Shown: positions 36,137-43,789 of the stretch, piece after piece
Position numbering within the stretch: position 1 is the first letter of the stretch
Layout of the letters: the number at the start of each line of letters is the position of its first letter
Assembly: GCF_009696375.1 (NCBI RefSeq)
Contig: NZ_VUMD01000009.1
Coordinates: 62,001 to 126,000 of the forward strand
Direction of reading: 5' to 3'
DNA: 64,000 bases
From: Clostridium porci
Lineage (GTDB): Bacteria; Bacillota; Clostridia; Lachnospirales; Lachnospiraceae
The notes under the pieces: model-generated
Seen by the model: only the letters and a program-made list of their open reading frames with translations
Told to the model about the DNA's origin: nothing
Databases searched by the model: none
Made by a program: the position numbers and the translations under genes

Positions 36137-36898
36137 CTATTTATGTTGTCTTTTCCAAATATATGCTTGTTTTTCTTGTACAAATTGCCCAATATTCTCT
36201 ACAGGACTATCAGTAATAATATTCAGATAACAGGCAAGATCCGACGGCGTAACGTACATGGCAGTTTTGTTAAATTTGCTGTGCTCTGCCAGAATATAGG
36301 TCTCCCTGGCGTTCTGTATACAAATGTTTTTAATATCATACTCATATTCATCAGCTGATAAAGGAGCGAAGCTGGAATCAAACCCCTTTACTCCTATAAA
36401 GGCTTTATCAAACCGGTAGGATTCTAGCATCTTTGTAGTCTGCCTCCCTACAACGGATCTGGAATATTCTTTAAAAAAGCCACATAGCAAAAAAACATTT
36501 ATATGCTTTTTCCACAGCGCCTCAAGCTGCGGAATTCCATTTGTAATAACGGTAATATTTCTTTCTGTAATACACTCTGCCATTGCCAGGGTAGTCTTAC
36601 CGGCTCCAATGAAAATCAGCTCCCCGTCGTTTATTTTGCTAGCTGCAAGTTCTCCAATCCGCCGCATAGGATTTGTAATATTGCTTTCTACAATTTTTCG
36701 TTTATATATGGATCGATCCTTAATTCTTCTTGCTCCGCCCCATAGCCTGAGTAATAAGCCTTCCGTTTCCATTGCAGCCAAATCCCGCTGAATCGTGGAT
36801 GGAGACACCCCCAGAGCCTCCTCTAGCTGTTTTTTGCTCACCGCCTCGTTTTCTGCCAGAAGCTCCATTATCTTCTCTTTTCTAATCTCAAACGTCAT
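36137..36898 (-). CDS. DeoR family regulator of the sulfatase PTS operon
   Basis: Repressor, 253 aa. N-terminal HTH MTFEIRKEKIMELLAENEAVSKKQLEEALGVSPSTIQRDLAAME and DeoR sensor domain (LLRLWGGARRI, FIGAGKTTLA, TVITNGIPQLE, AFIGVKGFD). I chose ATG 36898 because AGGAGG lies seven bases upstream; the frame is open to 36994. It is upstream of the UlaA/B/sulfatase/EIIA genes on the same strand, with a terminator between, and is their likely regulator. Confidence 0.86.
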   Translation of the reverse strand: MTFEIRKEKIMELLAENEAVSKKQLEEALGVSPSTIQRDLAAMETEGLLLRLWGGARRIKDRSIYKRKIVESNITNPMRRIGELAASKINDGELIFIGAGKTTLAMAECITERNITVITNGIPQLEALWKKHINVFLLCGFFKEYSRSVVGRQTTKMLESYRFDKAFIGVKGFDSSFAPLSADEYEYDIKNICIQNARETYILAEHSKFNKTAMYVTPSDLACYLNIITDSPVENIGQFVQEKQAYIWKRQHK

Positions 36899-37299
36899 TT
36901 TCCCCTCCTGAGCTTTCCTGTGCTCCGCTTCCTGTAAGCGCCGCCTGTCTCTTTCAAAGGCACTGATATTTCCAGTTCCCAAGCTCCCCCTCATCTCAAT
37001 GCAGGTATTAAAAACAAAACGGATTACAGTCTCCCTAAAGAGCTCTGCCGTTTATAGCAGCGGTAGCCCTCTTTCATTTAATCATTTAGTCATTTAGTAT
37101 GACTAAATTTTATCCTATTTTACTATTTTTGTCCACCATATATTTTCATCTCGGCTTTAACACCTTTGCTGTTCACAGCCAGCCTTACTATGTAAGGTCA
37201 AAAAACCAATCTGACAAACAACAGACTTATGAGACATTTGTTCACTAACCGTAAACTACCTATTTCTGCAATACATTCACGGCATATTTAAAAAAACTA
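36899..37299. other. Divergent intergenic region between deoR and fur genes
   Basis: No gene seen. Carries the dyad at 37084-37108 and, further right, the Fur-family promoter. Confidence 0.6.
37084..37108. promoter_or_regulatory. Perfect 10-5-10 inverted repeat, possible operator
   Basis: ATTTAGTCAT-TTAGT-ATGACTAAAT. Long perfect dyad without a T tract, about 186 bases upstream of the DeoR gene. Likely operator rather than terminator; owner of the site is inference. Confidence 0.55.
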
Positions 37300-37333
37300 T
37301 TGACAACTTATCTTTATTAGGATATAATCCTAA
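37300..37333 (+). promoter_or_regulatory. Fur-family gene promoter with operator
   Basis: TTGACA (37300-37305) and TATAAT (37323-37328), 17-base spacer. A perfect 7-3-7 palindrome TTAGGAT-ATA-ATCCTAA (37317-37333) covers the -10 box. Suggests autorepression by the Fur-like protein encoded 37 bases downstream. Confidence 0.8.
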
Positions 37334-37369
37334 ATAAGAAATATAACTTTTTACATGGAGTCCGATATA

Positions 37370-37801
37370 ATGAAACGCAATACCATTCAACGAGCCTTAA
37401 CACTGGAAGCCGTTCAGAAACTGCAAAGCCATCCAACCGCAGATGAAGTATATGCAGCGGTGTCAGCAGAGCATCCTCATATCAGCAGAGGAACGGTATA
37501 CCGCAACCTGAATCAACTGTCAGAAGACGGGAAAATCCGTGAGATGGAGGTTCCTGGCGGAGCAGATCGGTTCGATCATTGCTGCCATGAACATTATCAT
37601 GTACGATGCTTAAAGTGCGGCCGGGTCTTTGATGTGGATATGAAGGATATACCTGACTTGACAAAAGCGATCAGAGACACACATGGATTTCATTTTAGCG
37701 GATATGATTTGATGTTCAAGGGTGTTTGTCCAACCTGTATCCAATCCCAGGACGATTCTGAACCCCATACAGTAAACGGAGCTTCAGAGAACACCCCTTA
37801 A
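37370..37801 (+). CDS. Fur/PerR family metalloregulator
   Basis: 143-aa ferric-uptake-type repressor. Winged HTH in ADEVYAAVSAEHPHISRGTVYRNLNQL, metal ligands in DRFDHCCHEHYHVRCLKCGRVFDV and the structural CxxC pairs (CLKC, CPTC). This layout with HH/HCH motif is closest to PerR/Fur. ATG at 37370 (MKRNTIQRA) has GGAG nine bases before. Lies 56 bp before the QueD-like gene on the same strand; probably one transcript. Its operator overlaps its own promoter. Which metal or peroxide it senses cannot be read off. Confidence 0.85.
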   Translation: MKRNTIQRALTLEAVQKLQSHPTADEVYAAVSAEHPHISRGTVYRNLNQLSEDGKIREMEVPGGADRFDHCCHEHYHVRCLKCGRVFDVDMKDIPDLTKAIRDTHGFHFSGYDLMFKGVCPTCIQSQDDSEPHTVNGASENTP

Positions 37802-37857
37802 GCAGAGCGCATACGGGCGCATCATACCCGTAAATACATATACAGAAGGAGATAACT

Positions 37858-38424
37858 ATGAGAAGCATTACACAGCTCGACCTGCAATATGCACACCGTT
37901 TTTATGGGTTCAAAGGAGAAGCCCAGTATCTGCATGGTCACACAGGAGTCCTCACCATCGAGGTGGAAGGAAGTGTCAATCCCGGAGTGAATATGGTCTT
38001 TCCTTGTAACGAAATTCAAAAAACCGCTTGGGAGGTTCTGAAAAACTTTGACCATGCCCTGGTGCTGCGGGAAGATGATCCTCTGCTGCCTGCCATTCTT
38101 GGTGTGTACGAAAAGCAGGGAATCAAAAACGGTGCCCCTGATAACACAATGACCGGCCCCGCTTTCAAGACGGAGCTTGCCACCGCCTATCCAGAATGCC
38201 GTCTTGTGGTGACAAAGGAAACTATGACTGTAGAGGGTATGATTAAAATTGTCTATGATCTTCTGAAAGACAAGCTGAACATCGTCAAGCTGACCTTTTC
38301 CAGCGGAGTCAATAAGGCGTCGGAGGAGTACGATCCGCATTTGGAGATAGACCGCTGTCCGCTGTGCGGTATTGCACTGGATGAAAACGGTGTGTGTCCC
38401 AAGTGTGGTTACAAAAAAAGATAA
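37858..38424 (+). CDS. 6-pyruvoyl-tetrahydropterin-synthase-like protein (QueD-like) with C-terminal zinc ribbon
   Basis: 188-aa T-fold protein with PTPS/QueD marks: AHRFYGFKGEAQYLHGHTG (zinc HGH) near 12-30, NFDHALVL near 62, and VVTKETMTVEGMIKIVY near 120. A C-terminal zinc ribbon follows (CPLCG, CPKCG). The residue where QueD has its catalytic Cys (C-x-x-x-HGH) is Ala here, with Glu just before, so it may be a non-canonical PTPS or not perform the QueD reaction. In gut Clostridia this form is common. Same strand as the Fur-like gene 56 bp upstream. Confidence 0.8.
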   Translation: MRSITQLDLQYAHRFYGFKGEAQYLHGHTGVLTIEVEGSVNPGVNMVFPCNEIQKTAWEVLKNFDHALVLREDDPLLPAILGVYEKQGIKNGAPDNTMTGPAFKTELATAYPECRLVVTKETMTVEGMIKIVYDLLKDKLNIVKLTFSSGVNKASEEYDPHLEIDRCPLCGIALDENGVCPKCGYKKR

Positions 38425-38533
38425 TCGTTCATATTGAGTATTTCAAATGTCAAAGGGGCAGCCGCAGGGGTAAAAGCCAATAAGGAAGTATTACAAAAAG
38501 CTAACTTAAGGGCTGACAGACAGAGTTGCACTT

Positions 38534-38575
38534 AAAAGGGTGTGTATCGCATTCAACCGGTTCACACTCTTTTTT
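38534..38575 (+). terminator. Terminator after the QueD-like gene
   Basis: AAAAGGGTGTG pairs with CACACTCTTTTTT, with loop about 18 bases and a following T tract. Confidence 0.7.
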
Positions 38576-38592
38576 CTTCCTGTTACACAGTA

Positions 38593-38631
38593 GAACGCCA
38601 TTTTTAGGGGTATGAGTATAAAACCCTTACC
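38593..38631 (-). repeat. Left arm of a 39-bp diverged inverted repeat
   Basis: Read on the minus strand it matches the right arm at 40519-40557 at 33 of 39 positions, both containing GGTAA, GGTTTTATACTC and GGCGTTC. Together the arms flank 1.9 kb of AT-rich accessory DNA. Confidence 0.75.
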
Positions 38632-38783
38632 TTGCGTCTATTATTCCCGGAAATCCTTGTAAAATCAAAGGATTTTTGCCCCTAAATGCGAACTTTCCAT
38701 CCTGGGTTGAGATTGTCCCAATTCTTTTCCTAGCTGTTTCAGCGCTGACAATTTCCAGTCGTCTGCATTGGTGCGGCAAATGT

Positions 38784-39395
38784 CTAAAATTTATTTTTGA
38801 GTTTTTTAACGATTCTCCAATATATTGAATCCATTCGTTCTTTACTCTGAACTAAAATATCATAGGTATCTGCTATTCCCACTACATAAATAAATAGATA
38901 AACAGAACAAGCTGTAAAAAGGCACTGAATTTCTAACACTGGAAATCTGAAAAAATTAAGTGTCTCCAAAATACACGCAATGAAGATTAAACTGATTGCA
39001 GCAATTATAAGTACCACACAAGCAAAGGTAATGGATAGTGTTTGGTTATTAGCAAAAAGATAATAAGGAATGCCTGCCAATATCATAATGGCAACCCTCA
39101 TTGCGGCACGCATAGTTGTTTTTCTATGAAACGAAAGAAATCCCTCCGCACTCTCTCTGCTAACATAAAATCCTTTTTCGGTTGATATAGTTTGTTCTGC
39201 GTTTTCTTTCAATAAGCTGTCAACAGAAACTTCAAAGATGTTACTCAACATGAGAAGTTTATCCGTTTCAGGATAACCTTGATTATTTTCCCATTTACTA
39301 ATCGCTTGTCTGGTAGTGTTTAGCTGTTCAGCTAATGCCTCTTGAGAAAAACCTTTATCTTTTCGTAATTTGAATAGCTTTTCACCAAATGTCAT
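38784..39395 (-). CDS. Xre-family HTH regulator with membrane segments
   Basis: 203 aa. N-terminal Cro/CI HTH (MTFGEKLFKLRKDKGFSQEALAEQLNTTRQAISKWENNQGYP) followed by about four hydrophobic segments (about 95-185), so it is a membrane-tethered regulator of the kind often found near ABC exporters. AGGAGG precedes the ATG. AT-rich, like its surroundings. No target gene is apparent next to it. Confidence 0.8.
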   Translation of the reverse strand: MTFGEKLFKLRKDKGFSQEALAEQLNTTRQAISKWENNQGYPETDKLLMLSNIFEVSVDSLLKENAEQTISTEKGFYVSRESAEGFLSFHRKTTMRAAMRVAIMILAGIPYYLFANNQTLSITFACVVLIIAAISLIFIACILETLNFFRFPVLEIQCLFTACSVYLFIYVVGIADTYDILVQSKERMDSIYWRIVKKLKNKF

Positions 39396-39512
39396 GTAAA
39401 TGCCTCCTGTATAATTTGTATCCTAATTGTAGCAAATCACCATGTCATTCTCTAGCTTTTTTGAAATGCACATTGTCAACTTTGGGTTGCCAATATGTAA
39501 TATTCTAAAACT

Positions 39513-39701
39513 TTATTCATAGAGTAGCTCATTTCTTTTCTTTTTCCTGCTGTCAATCGGTTTTTCTGTGTCCTTTGGCATTAGCCACATATAACTAAAT
39601 TTAGCAGCTCTCAGCATGCGATTTTCTTCACGCAACTTTTGTACTCGTCTCTCGGAAATGCCCCATTTTTCCGCTTCCGAGGCTGTAATATACTCTATCA
39701 T
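39513..39701 (-). CDS. Small HTH (excisionase-like) protein
   Basis: 62-aa MerR/excisionase-type helix-turn-helix (MIEYITASEAEKWGISERRVQKL). This kind of short protein is common with Fic/conjugative-element genes in Lachnospiraceae. No integrase lies nearby, so it is probably a remnant or stand-alone regulator. Weak ribosome-binding site. Confidence 0.55.
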   Translation of the reverse strand: MIEYITASEAEKWGISERRVQKLREENRMLRAAKFSYMWLMPKDTEKPIDSRKKKRNELLYE

Positions 39702-39811
39702 TTTCTATCTACCATTTCTTAGACTATATTATATACGGACATCCGAATAATGGAAAGACCATGAAACGACCTATTTCAGACAACGCTATGATGTTTTCTT
39801 TTCGTTCGCAT

Positions 39812-39840
39812 TTGACATTTTTTAAGTAGGGTGTTATTAT
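39812..39840 (+). promoter_or_regulatory. Promoter inside the decayed module
   Basis: TTGACA (39812-39817) and TATTAT (39835-39840), 17-base spacer, on the plus strand; it points toward the small gene at 40104. Confidence 0.55.
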
Positions 39841-39950
39841 AAAATGAAGAAATCTTTTAGGAAACTTTTTTCAAAACTTCGTCAAAATCACTCTGTGTGG
39901 CGTTACAGCTGGTGAAAAGGAAAAGAGAGGTTGGGAAGTATCCCAAACCC

Positions 39951-40090
39951 TCATTTCGTCAGCCTTGCAAACTGCAAAAGCAATCGCCGTTCCAGCTTCC
40001 ACACTTCCGTCATAAGCCCTTTTAAATCGTCCACATCTACGAAACTAATACCGCTCGTTCCGATTTGCCGGAGCAACAAACTGGAATCTG
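39951..40090 (-). pseudogene. Possible C-terminal remnant of a mobile-element gene
   Basis: On the minus strand an open frame ends at TGA 39951-39953. It reads SLLRQIGTSGISFVDVDDL followed by KGLMTEVWKLERRLLLQFAR, a protein-like C-terminus, but no start codon for a full gene is found. Reminiscent of a mobilisation-protein tail, not identified. Overlaps other-strand sequence of unknown use. Confidence 0.3.
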
Positions 40091-40103
40091 GAGAGGTGAT
40101 CCC

Positions 40104-40307
40104 ATGAGAAAAGAATTTGAAATCAATGGATGTATAGAAGTTCAGCCTGAAATAACCGAAGATGAATTTTGGAGTATTTTTATTGATTTTGTTGAATCTA
40201 AAGGTTGGTCCTTTGGTGGTGGAATTTCAGAAATTCATGATGGGTATTATATTTTGTCTAACGGCCAAAAGGGAAAGTCTGTGTTAGATGAAAATCCCGA
40301 TTTGTAG
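40104..40307 (+). CDS. Small unknown protein
   Basis: 67 aa, starting MRKEFEINGCIEVQPEITEDEFW, with a good GGAGAGGTG site seven bases before the ATG at 40104. It contains IDFVESKGWSFGGGISEIHDGYY, reminiscent of but not clearly the YggL-type small proteins. Function not recognised. Acidic, no membrane segment. Confidence 0.55.
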   Translation: MRKEFEINGCIEVQPEITEDEFWSIFIDFVESKGWSFGGGISEIHDGYYILSNGQKGKSVLDENPDL

Positions 40308-40328
40308 AGAATAGCAGAGCTATTTAGC

Positions 40329-40371
40329 ATTGTCAACGCTAAAATGAGCGGCTGCTGCCGCCGTTGACAAT
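40329..40371. repeat. Nested inverted repeat, 10-bp outer stem
   Basis: ATTGTCAACG (40329-40338) and CGTTGACAAT (40362-40371) enclose a second stem CGGC/GCCG. No T tract. Just after the small gene's stop. Confidence 0.65.
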
Positions 40372-40518
40372 ACTGCCTGCCCCTCCCCTCCTTTACGGGT
40401 AATCAAGAGGGCAAAAGCAGCAAGTGCTTTCGCCCTCATAATATGATGAATCTATGTATCCATTTAAAGGCCATAAAAGCCTGTATTTATGCGGCTTTAC
40501 GGGTTCAGAATTGAGGTG

Positions 40519-40557
40519 GGTAATGGTTTTATACTCCCACCTCCAAAAACGGCGTTC
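40519..40557 (+). repeat. Right arm of the 39-bp diverged inverted repeat
   Basis: Matches the arm at 38593-38631 (minus) at 33 of 39 positions. This copy itself contains a perfect hairpin GAGGTGGG/CCCACCTC. Confidence 0.75.
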
Positions 40558-40693
40558 GTTTTCACTATAGGAATACAGCACCCTATAAGATTAGTAAATT
40601 TTTAACAGAGCATATATAACAAATGCCTTATGCCGTCTAGAAAACCTTTGATGTAATCACATACGTTCAATGTATATATGTTACTTCCTCTCA

Positions 40694-42046
40694 TCAGCCA
40701 ATTCCTCCATACACGATTCCCAGAATAAACACAATTACAGCTAGGGGCACATATACATATTTTGCCAGAGACCTGAAAATGCCTGGCAGCCCTTTTTCTC
40801 TGCCTTCCTCCAGCTCTCTTCGGATCTCCTCATATCCCAGAACATAGTAAATGGACACTGCCCCCAGCACAGCGCCGAAGGGAACTACGATAATTGTAAT
40901 GAAATCCATCCAGGAGCCAACCTTCGGCTCTGCCTCCAGGATAAGCCCTACCAGCAAGGCAATCCCTGCGCAGAGGCCTACAGACGTCCTTCTGGACAGC
41001 CTGAACCGCGTCTGCCAGGATTCACTCACCGCCTCGAACATATTAATCAGGCTGGTAATTCCCGCAAAGGCCACCGAGATAAAAAAGAGAGCCGCAAAAA
41101 GCTGTCCCATAGGCATCTGACGGAAGATATTAGGCAGCGTAATAAACATCAGAGGAGGTCCTGCATTGGGCTCAATTCCAAAAGCAAAGACAGCAGGCAT
41201 AATTGCCAGAGCTGCCATCATTGCTGCCGCAGTGTCAAAGAACGCGGTGCGGATAGAAGCCTTTGGAATATCCTCTGACTTAGCCAAATAGGTTCCATAC
41301 ACAATCATACCGGAACCAGTAATGGAGAGAGAAAAGAATGCTTGGCCCATGGCCATAACCCAGGTGTCCACCTGAAGCAGATCTTCCCAATGAGGCGTCA
41401 GTAAAAACCTGTATCCTTCCACTGCCCCAGGCAGAAAAGCCACTCTCACCGCCAGAATCGCAAAAAGCACAAAAAAGGAAGGCATCAGTATCTTATTGAC
41501 CTTTTCAATTCCCTTAGTTGCTCCAAACATCAGTATCAGCGCAGCCACAAGGATAACCATCACATGCCAGGGTACGCTTCCGAAGTCGCCCGTAGCCTGG
41601 CTGAAAAAAGCAGCCGCATCCTCCGTAAGTATAGCCCCTGTAAGGGAACCGGCCAGAGCACGCACAACCCAGCCAACAATAATGGCGTATCCAATAGCAA
41701 TCCCCAGAGAGCCTAAAAGGGGTATCCACCCCAGGGCATATCCCAGCTTCCCCTTATTCAAGGTATTCCAGCAATATTCATAGGCTCCCAGTGTTCCGGT
41801 CTTAGCCCTTCTTCCAACAGCAAACTCCGCCGAAAGACCCACCAAGCCGAACAGTGCCACAAACAATATATACGGAACTAAGAACGCCCCGCCGCCGTAC
41901 TGGCCCACACGGTATGGAAACATCCATATATTGCCCATTCCAACTGCTGAGCCTACACAAGCCAGTACAAACCCAAAGCTGCTTCCAAAGCCACCGTTTG
42001 GATGAACCGGCTTAGAGAAAGATGCCTGATCGTTCTGTTTACCCAT
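40694..42046 (-). CDS. Sodium:neurotransmitter-symporter family (NSS) transporter
   Basis: 450 aa with about 11-12 membrane spans. The NSS signature GFVLACVGSAVGMGNIWMFPYRVGQYGGGAFLVPY (about 22-56) is nearly identical to the family core for sodium and substrate. Substrate is likely an amino acid such as tryptophan or another neutral one, not decided by sequence. Its own transcription unit. Confidence 0.92.
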   Translation of the reverse strand: MGKQNDQASFSKPVHPNGGFGSSFGFVLACVGSAVGMGNIWMFPYRVGQYGGGAFLVPYILFVALFGLVGLSAEFAVGRRAKTGTLGAYEYCWNTLNKGKLGYALGWIPLLGSLGIAIGYAIIVGWVVRALAGSLTGAILTEDAAAFFSQATGDFGSVPWHVMVILVAALILMFGATKGIEKVNKILMPSFFVLFAILAVRVAFLPGAVEGYRFLLTPHWEDLLQVDTWVMAMGQAFFSLSITGSGMIVYGTYLAKSEDIPKASIRTAFFDTAAAMMAALAIMPAVFAFGIEPNAGPPLMFITLPNIFRQMPMGQLFAALFFISVAFAGITSLINMFEAVSESWQTRFRLSRRTSVGLCAGIALLVGLILEAEPKVGSWMDFITIIVVPFGAVLGAVSIYYVLGYEEIRRELEEGREKGLPGIFRSLAKYVYVPLAVIVFILGIVYGGIG

Positions 42047-42215
42047 AACTTCTCCTTCATCCTATCTTTGTTAGTTGGTTATATTCTATCATAAACCTTA
42101 TTTACTATACTAACCTAATATTATAAATTAGTCAACGCTTTAAAGCAAGAAAGCACCAGTTCGATTCACCTTTGCCGCTATAAGAAATGAATTTCATATT
42201 CATAGGTAACAAAAG

Positions 42216-42258
42216 AAAAAACCTCCCAGGCGGTTTCACACCGCCCCAAAGGTTTTTT
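42216..42258 (-). terminator. Terminator after the HAD gene
   Basis: AAAAAACCT...AGGTTTTTT flanking a GCGG/CCGC hairpin. On the minus strand it ends the ula locus 35 bases after the HAD stop. Confidence 0.85.
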
Positions 42259-42292
42259 CTCTGATTTTATATTTCTTTCCTAGCCTGCACCA

Positions 42293-42997
42293 TTAAAGCC
42301 TGTCCAAAAATCCAGGGGCCATGCACTCCCCGAAGGATCCAACCACATAATACGTGCCATCTGCAGGCTTCTCTTCACCTCTGCCAAAGGCTGCCAGCAT
42401 TGCCTTCATTCCGCTGGTCAACGCTCCCCCAACGTCAGCCTGAAGGCTGTCGCCTATGAACAGGCATTCATCTGCACAGCATCCGCATTTCTCTGTGCAC
42501 AGCCTGAAAAATTTCTCTGATGGCTTTTGCTCTGGGGCCTCCTCGCTAGTAAGTATCCAGTCTATATAGGGAGTCACTCCCAGCTTCTCCAGCTTTTTGT
42601 ACTGGATATAAGCAGTCATATTGCTGCCTGCTCCAACCACAATATCCCTTCCCTTGAGAAATTCCATAAACTCCAGAAGCCCCGGATAGGCTGTCATTTT
42701 GTCCAGCATCGTATCCCAATAGGTGTGATACATGGCCAGGGCATGGGGAAACAAAGGCTTACCCAGCAGCTCCAGCATACACTGGTAACGGAGCAGACGG
42801 TTATGGCATGCGGCGCAGTCCCTCCCCACTCTTTCCTCCACCATCCTTCCAGCCTTCCGTAAAGCCTCCTGAAAACCCATACGTGAAAGACCGAGACACT
42901 CTCTGCAGTAGTCCCACAGAGCCTCTGTAGCCGTCTTATTATAGAATTCATAATCGTACATTGTACCATCTATATCGAATATCACTGCTTTTATCAT
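42293..42997 (-). CDS. HAD-superfamily hydrolase
   Basis: 234-aa phosphatase. Nucleophile motif FDIDGTMYDYEFY (D8 and D10), AGSNMTAY (motif II Ser/Thr), EQKPSEKFF (motif III Lys) and LFIGDSLQADVGGAL (motif IV DD). Likely a sugar-phosphate or nucleotide phosphatase in the last position of the ascorbate locus. Start at ATG 42997 after GGGGAG; TTG two codons before is possible. Confidence 0.85.
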   Translation of the reverse strand: MIKAVIFDIDGTMYDYEFYNKTATEALWDYCRECLGLSRMGFQEALRKAGRMVEERVGRDCAACHNRLLRYQCMLELLGKPLFPHALAMYHTYWDTMLDKMTAYPGLLEFMEFLKGRDIVVGAGSNMTAYIQYKKLEKLGVTPYIDWILTSEEAPEQKPSEKFFRLCTEKCGCCADECLFIGDSLQADVGGALTSGMKAMLAAFGRGEEKPADGTYYVVGSFGECMAPGFLDRL

Positions 42998-43029
42998 CTT
43001 CAACTCCCCGTTTCCGATAACGATACCAA

Positions 43030-43719
43030 TTATCTTTGACCATAATAAGCATTTGCTCCGTGCTTTCTTAAATAATGCTTATCCTGCAGCTTTTGGGGCG
43101 CAGGCTTTACATTGGGATTAATCTGTTCACAGCGGGCTGCCATCTTAGCCACCTCCTCTAGAACAACGGCATTGTGCACAGCCTCCGCAGCATCCCTGCC
43201 CCAGGCAAAGGGCCCATGGTTCTTACAGAGACAGGCAGGCACTGCCATATATTCCTTATCCTTAAAATAATCCGCAATCAAAAGCCCTGTATTTTTCTCA
43301 TAGGCCCCCTCAATCTCCTCTTTTGTCAGGCAGCGCAGACACGGGATCTCACCGTACATATAATCTGCATGGGTGGTACCATAGCAGGGAATCCCTCTGC
43401 CCGCCTGAGCCCAGCTGGTGGCCCATGAGGAATGGGTATGAACAATACCACCCACCAGGGGAAGAGCCTTGTACAGCTCCAAATGAGTAGCGGTGTCAGA
43501 GGAGGGATTAAGGCTTCCCTCCACACGATTGCCCTCCAGATCCATCACTACCATATCCTCTGGCGACAGCCTATCATAATCCACACCGCTGGGCTTGATC
43601 ACAAACAGCCCCTGCTCCCTGTCAATGGCGCTGACATTTCCCCAGGTAAAGGTTACAAGCCCGTATCGGGGCAGCTCCATATTAGCCTCATAGACAATTT
43701 TCTTCAGATGTTCCAGCAT
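43030..43719 (-). CDS. ulaF: L-ribulose-5-phosphate 4-epimerase (UlaF/AraD family)
   Basis: Zinc epimerase converting L-ribulose-5-P to D-xylulose-5-P, 229 aa. Zinc and catalytic residues in [25 protein letters not shown] and [10 protein letters not shown] are seen. In the ula locus this is the last enzymatic step into the pentose phosphate pathway. The name ulaF follows context; araD is equally possible by sequence. Confidence 0.87.
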   Translation of the reverse strand: MLEHLKKIVYEANMELPRYGLVTFTWGNVSAIDREQGLFVIKPSGVDYDRLSPEDMVVMDLEGNRVEGSLNPSSDTATHLELYKALPLVGGIVHTHSSWATSWAQAGRGIPCYGTTHADYMYGEIPCLRCLTKEEIEGAYEKNTGLLIADYFKDKEYMAVPACLCKNHGPFAWGRDAAEAVHNAVVLEEVAKMAARCEQINPNVKPAPQKLQDKHYLRKHGANAYYGQR

Positions 43720-43789
43720 CCTTTACGCTCCCTCCTTGCTTTATCGCTGTCATTTCTCATATCCGGTATGTTCTCCAAAGGCTACTTCC

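Larger units (their letters stand above)
38425..38783. other. Intergenic region with terminator and inverted-repeat arm
   Basis: No gene seen. Holds the terminator of the QueD-like gene (38534-38575) and the left inverted-repeat arm (38593-38631). Confidence 0.6.
39702..40103. other. Intergenic stretch with promoter, mini-ORF and relic
   Basis: Holds promoter 39812-39840, a 23-codon basic ORF at 39844-39915 and a minus-strand coding relic at 39951-40090. Nothing else of note. Confidence 0.4.
40308..40693. other. Intergenic stretch with hairpin and right repeat arm
   Basis: Holds hairpin 40329-40371 and repeat arm 40519-40557. A short minus frame (40393-40581) overlaps the repeat and has no recognised family. 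Confidence 0.4.

Noticed and set aside
40393-40581. 62-aa frame on the minus strand
   Set aside because: It covers the right inverted-repeat arm; no family recognised and a weak start, so probably not a gene.
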